This document shows positions 59,501 to 64,000 of a stretch of DNA of 64,000 nucleotides, in pieces. The notes beneath the pieces were generated by a model. It worked only from the letters and a program-made list of their open reading frames with translations, did not search any database and was not told the DNA's origin. The stretch's first letter is position 1, and the number at the start of each line of letters is the position of its first letter. Position numbers and translations under genes: made by a program. This DNA comes from Gibbula magus. Its lineage: Eukaryota; Mollusca; Gastropoda; Trochida; Trochidae. Location of the stretch: contig OW388296.1 of the NCBI GenBank assembly GCA_936450465.1, positions 32,867,875-32,931,874 of the forward strand, in the 5' to 3' direction.

Positions 59501-62500
59501 GAAAGTTATTAGCCTCGCTGTCAAGTAATGTAGTTTGTGGTCCTCTTTGACTTAGAATAATTTCCGTGTTTTTGTGCCAAATTGGCTATGCGACTCTCTG
59601 TAAGAGTGGATATAGATTAAAAAGTAAGACAGATAGAGGGAATCCGAAATAACAATTCGATAGAACACAAGGTAATGAACATCTCAGCCAAGTTTGGTCC
59701 TGAAATATGCAGTTTGAAGAAAGTTATTAGCCTCGCTGTCAAGTAATGTAGATTGTGGTCTTTACTGACTTAGAATAATTTCCGTGTTTTTCGGCCAAAT
59801 TGGCTATGCGACTCTGTAAGAGTGAATATAGATTAAAAAGTAAGACAGATAGAGGAAATCCGAAATAACCATTCGATAGAACACAAGGTTATGAACATCT
59901 TAGCCAAGTGTTGTCCTGAAATATGCAGTTTGAAGAAAGTTATTAGCCTCGTTGTCAAGTAATGTAGTTTGTAGTCTTCTTTGACTTAGAATAATTTCCG
60001 TGTTGTTGTTCCAAATTGGCTATGCGACTCTCTGTAAGAGTGAATATATATTAAAAAGTAAGACAGATAGAGGAAATCCGAAATAGCCATTCGATAGAAC
60101 ACAAGGTAATGAACATCTCAGCCAAGTGTTGTCCTGAAATATGCAGTTTGAAGAAAGTTATTAGCCTCGCTGTCAAGTAATGTAGTTTGTGGTCTTTTTT
60201 GACTTAGAATAATTTCTGTGTTTTTGGGGCAAATTGGCTATGCGACTCTCTGTAAGAGTGAATATAGATTAAAAAGTAAGACAGATAGAGGAAATCCGAA
60301 ATAACCATTCGATAGAACACAAGCTTATGAACATCTCAGCCAAGTGTTGTCCTGAAAAATGCAGTTTGAAGAAAGTTATTAGCCTCGCTGTCAAGTAATG
60401 TAGTTTGTGGTCCTCTTTGACTTAGAATAATTTCCGTGTTTTTGTGCCAAATTGGCTATGCGACTCTCTGTAAGAGTGGATATAGATTAAAAAGTAAGAC
60501 AGATAGAGGGAATCCGAAATAACCATTCGATAGAACACAAGGTTATGAACATCTCAGCCAAGTTTGGTCCTGAAATATGCAGTTTGAAGAAAGTTATTAG
60601 CCTCGCTGTCAAGTAATGTAGATTGTGGTCTTTACTGACTTAGAATAATTTCCGTGTTTTTCGGCCAAATTGGCTATGCGACTCTGTAAGAGTGAATATA
60701 GATTAAAAAGTAAGACAGATAGAGGAAATCCGAAATAACCATTCGATAGAACACAAGGTTATGAACATCTCAGCCAAGTGTTGTCCTGAAATATGCAGTT
60801 TGAAGAAAGTAATTAGCCTCGTTGTCAAGTAATGTAGTTTGTAGTCTTCTTTGACTTAGAATAATTTCCGTGTTGTTGTGCCAAATTGGCTATGCGACTC
60901 TCTGTAAGAGTGAATATATATTAAAAAGTAAGACAGATAGAGGAAATCCGAAATAGCCATTCGATAGAACACAAGGTAATGAACATCTCAGCCAAGTGTT
61001 GTCCTGAAATATGCAGTTTGAAGAAAGTTATTAGCCTCGCTGTCAAGTAATGTAGTTTGTGGTCTTTTTTGACTTAGAATAATTTCTGTGTTTTTGGGGC
61101 AAATTGGCTATGCGACTCTCTGTAAGAGTGAATATAGATTAAAAAGTAAAACAGATAGAGGAAATCCGAAATAACCATTCGATAGAACACAAGCTTATGA
61201 ACATCTCAGCCAAGTGTTGTCCTGAAAAATGCAGTTTGAAGAAAGTTATTAGCCTCGCTGTCAAGTAATGTAGTTTGGGCTCGTCTTTGACTTAGAATAA
61301 TTTCCGTGTTTTTGTGCCAAATTGGCTATGCGACTCTCTGTAAGAGTGAATATAGATTAAAAAGTAAGACAGATAGAGGAAATCCGAAATAACCATTCGA
61401 TAGAACACAAGGTAATGAACATCTCAGCCAAGTTTGGTCCTGAAATATGCAGTTTGAAGAAAGTTATTAGCCTCGCTGTCAAGTAATGTGGTTTGGGCTC
61501 GTCTTTGACTTAGAATAATTTCCGTGTTTTTCGGCCAAATTGGCTATGGGACTCTCTGTAAGAATGAATATAGATTAAAAAGTAAGACAATTAGAGGAAA
61601 TCCGAAATAACCATTCGATAGAACACAAGGTTATGAACATCTCAGCCAAGTTTGGTCCTGAAATATGCAGTTTGAAGAAAGTTATTAGCCTCGCTGTCAA
61701 GTAATGTAGATTGTGGTCTTCTCTGACTTAGAATAATTTCCGTGTTTTTCGGCCAAATTGGCTATGCGACTCTCTGTAAGAGTGGATATAGATTAAAAAG
61801 TAAGACAGATAGAGGAAATCCGAAATAACCATTCGATAGAACGCAAGGTTATGAACATCTCAGCCAAGTTTGGTCCTGAAATATGCAGTTTGAAGAAAGT
61901 TATTAGCCTCGCTGTCAAGTGATGTAGATTGTGGTCTTCTCTGACTTAGAATAATTTCTGTGTTTTTGGGGCAAATTGGCTATGCGACTCTCTGTAAGAA
62001 TGAATATAGATTAAAAAGTAAGACAGATAGAGGAAATCCGAAATAACCATTCGATAGAACAAAAGCTTATGAACATCTCAGCCAAGTGTTGTCCTGAAAA
62101 ATGCAGTTTGAAGAAAGTTATTAGCCTCGCTGTCAAGTAATGTGGTTTGGGCTCGTCTTTGACTTAGAATAATTTCCGTGTTTTTCGGCCAAATTGGCTA
62201 TGCGACTCTGTAAGAGTGAATATAGATTAAAAAGTAAGACAGATAGAGGAAATCCGAAATAACCATTCGATAGAACACAAGGTTATGAACATCTCAGCCA
62301 AGTTTGGTCCTGAAATATGCAGTTTGAAGAAAGTTATTAGCCTCGCTGTCAAGTGATGTAGATTGTGGTCTTCTCTGACTTAGAATAATTTCCGTGTTGT
62401 TGTGCCAAATTGGCTATGCGACTCTCTGTAAGAGTGAATATATATTAAAAAGTAAGACAGATAGAGGAAATCCGAAATAGCCATTCGATAGAACACAAGG

Positions 62501-64000
62501 TAATGAACATCTCAGCCAAGTGTTGTCCTGAAATATGCAGTTTGAAGAAAGTTATTAGCCTCGCTGTCAAGTAATGTAGTTTCTGGTCTTTTTTGACTTA
62601 GAATAATTTCTGTGTTTTTGGGGCAAATTGGCTATGCGACTCTCTGTAAGAGTGAATATAGATTAAAAAGTAAGACAGATAGAGGAAATCCGAAATAACC
62701 ATTCGATAGAACACAAGCTTATGAACATCTCAGCCAAGTGTTGTCCTGAAAAATGCAGTTTGAAGAAAGTTATTAGCCTCGCTGTCAAGTAATGTAGTTT
62801 GGGCTCGTCTTTGACTTAGAATAATTTTCGTGTTTTTGTGCCAAATTGGCTATGCGACTCTCTGTAAGAGTGAATATAGATTAAAAAGTAAGACAGATAG
62901 AGGAAATCCGAAATAACCATTCGATAGAACACAAGGTAATGGACATCTCAGCCAAGTTTGGTCCTGAAATATGCAGTTTGAAGAAAGTTATTAGCCTCGC
63001 TGTCAAGTAATGTAGTTTGTGGTCTTCTTTGACTTAGAATAATTTCCGTGTTTTTGTGCCAAATTGGCTATGCGACTCTCTGTAAGAGTGGATATAGATT
63101 AAAAAGTAAGACAGATAGAGGAAATCCGAAATAACCATTCGATAGAACACAAGGTTATGAACATCTCAGCCAAGTTTGGTCCTGAAATATGCAGTTTGAA
63201 GAAAGTTATTAGCCTCGCTGTCAAGTAATGTAGTTTGTGGTCTTCTTTGACTTAGAATAATTTCCGTGTTGTTGTGCCAAATTGGCTATGCGACTCTCTG
63301 TAAGAGTGAATATAGATTAAAAAGTAAGACAGATAGAGGAAATCCGAAATAGCCATTCGATAGAACACAAGGTAATGAACATCTCAGCCAAGTGTTGTCC
63401 TGAAATATGCAGTTTGAAGAAAGTTATTAGCCTCGCTGTCAAGTAATGTAGTTTGTGGTCTTCTTTGACTTAGAATAATTTCCGTGTTTTTGTGCCAAAT
63501 TGGCTATGCGACTCTCTGTAAGAGTGGATATAGATTAAAAAGTAGGACAGATAGAGGAAATCCGAAATAACTATTCGATAGAACGCAAGGTTATGAACAT
63601 CTCAGCCAAGTGTTGTCCTGAAATATGCAGTTTGAAGAAAGTTATTAGCCTCGCTGTCAAGTAATGTAGTTTGGGCTCGTCTTTGACTTAGAATAATTTC
63701 CGTGTTTTTCGGCCAAATTGGCTATGCGACTCTCTGTAAGAGTGAATATAGATTAAAAAGTAAGACAGATAGAGGAAATCCGAAATAACCATTCGATAGA
63801 ACACAAGGTAATGAACATCTCAGCCAAGTGTTGTCCTGAAAAATGCAGTTTGAAGAAAGTTATTAGCCTCGCTGTCAAGTAATGTAGTTTGGGCTCGTCT
63901 TTGACTTAGAATAATTTTCGTGTTTTTGTGCCAAATTGGCTATGCGACTCTCTGTAAGAGTGAATATAGATTAAAAAGTAAGACAGATAGAGGAAATCCG
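56592..64000 (+). repeat. Body of the large duplicated segment, copy 2 (cut by window end)
   Basis: Repeats 45490-52680. The offset is 11102 bp up to about 59424 and 11320 bp from 59858 on, because this copy has one more 218-bp unit (about 59424-59641, with gtggtcctc, gtggatatag and aacaattcg). Markers such as ctataagac, gttgttgttcc, gtaaaacag, ctatggg, acaattag, ttctggtc, ggtaatggac and gtaggacag all recur. Differences seen by eye are few: near 58399, 58730, 60769, 62273 and 62711. The match is still running at 64000. Confidence 0.9.

Larger units (their letters stand above)
1..64000 (+). repeat. 218-bp satellite DNA array, fills the window
   Basis: Every stretch of the window is a copy of the same unit of about 218 bp, head to tail and in one orientation. 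Starting each unit at 'atccgaaata', I traced boundaries from 1 to 63996 and count 294 complete units: 243 of 218 bp, 46 of 216 bp and 5 of 217 bp. The total matches the last boundary exactly. No inverted unit, transposon insertion or unique spacer was seen. Long uninterrupted arrays of this kind are known from eukaryotic centromeric, pericentromeric and subtelomeric heterochromatin; which of these applies cannot be read from the sequence. The family and species are not recognised. Confidence 0.98.

Noticed and set aside
1..64000. CRISPR array
   Set aside because: The repeat is 218 bp with no unique spacers between copies, and variation lies inside the repeat. CRISPR repeats are short, alternate with unique spacers and lie near cas genes; none are present.
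1..64000. Tandem rRNA, 5S rRNA, tRNA or histone gene cluster
   Set aside because: No recognisable 5S internal promoter, tRNA arm pattern, rRNA conserved segment or histone coding sequence was seen in the unit on either strand.
1..64000. Telomeric or simple-sequence repeat
   Set aside because: No runs of TTAGGG, TTTAGGG or similar short motifs occur; the shortest period is about 218 bp.
1..64000. Transposon, LTR or inserted mobile element
   Set aside because: Unit boundaries follow each other without interruption from 1 to 63996; no terminal repeats, target-site duplications or foreign sequence were found.
1..64000. Naming the species or a known satellite family
   Set aside because: I do not recognise the unit from memory. 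A search of a repeat database or of raw reads from candidate species with the 218-bp unit would settle it.
45274..64000. Treating the large duplication as an assembly error
   Set aside because: The copies differ by one whole unit (near 59424) and by several substitutions, which a simple assembly duplication would not produce. It is not excluded without reads, so this is recorded as a check rather than a conclusion.

Overview
The whole 64 kb window is one uninterrupted head-to-tail satellite DNA array. I see no protein-coding gene, RNA gene, transposon, CRISPR array or unique sequence. The repeat unit is 218 bp (80 of 218 bases are G or C in the first unit, about 37%). Taking the unit start as 'atccgaaata', I count 294 complete units from 1 to 63995, plus 5 bases of the next. 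By length they are 243 units of 218 bp, 46 of 216 bp and 5 of 217 bp, which sum exactly to 63995. All units lie in the same orientation. This points to a eukaryotic nuclear chromosome and to constitutive heterochromatin, possibly centromeric or pericentromeric. I do not recognise the satellite family and cannot name the species.

Units fall into recognisable classes defined by linked variants. The classes recur in ordered series, so the array has higher-order repeat (HOR) structure. Reading left to right: 1-5442 holds 3-, 6- and 9-unit HORs built round a gttgtgcc unit followed by a 216-bp unit; 5443-9362 is mixed, with two 3-unit duplications; 9363-19157 is a 6-unit HOR (marked by 'ctctgtgagag') present in 5-, 6-, 7-, 8- and 9-unit versions; 19158-20901 is a 4-unit tandem duplication; 21771-26560 is an 11-unit block of 2395 bp present twice in tandem; 26561-33305 holds 2-, 4- and 10-unit derivatives; 33306-45489 is an 11-unit HOR whose copies have gained or lost identified units; 45490-64000 contains a segment of about 8 kb repeated at a spacing of about 11 kb, with the second copy running off the window.

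The main biological content is a record of unequal exchange: near-identical block duplications at many scales (218 bp to about 8 kb), one-unit gains and losses, and chimeric units where two classes join inside a short shared segment. Some chimeras occur in several later copies, which gives a relative order of events. Short open reading frames on the minus strand are by-products of the repeat and are not annotated as genes.
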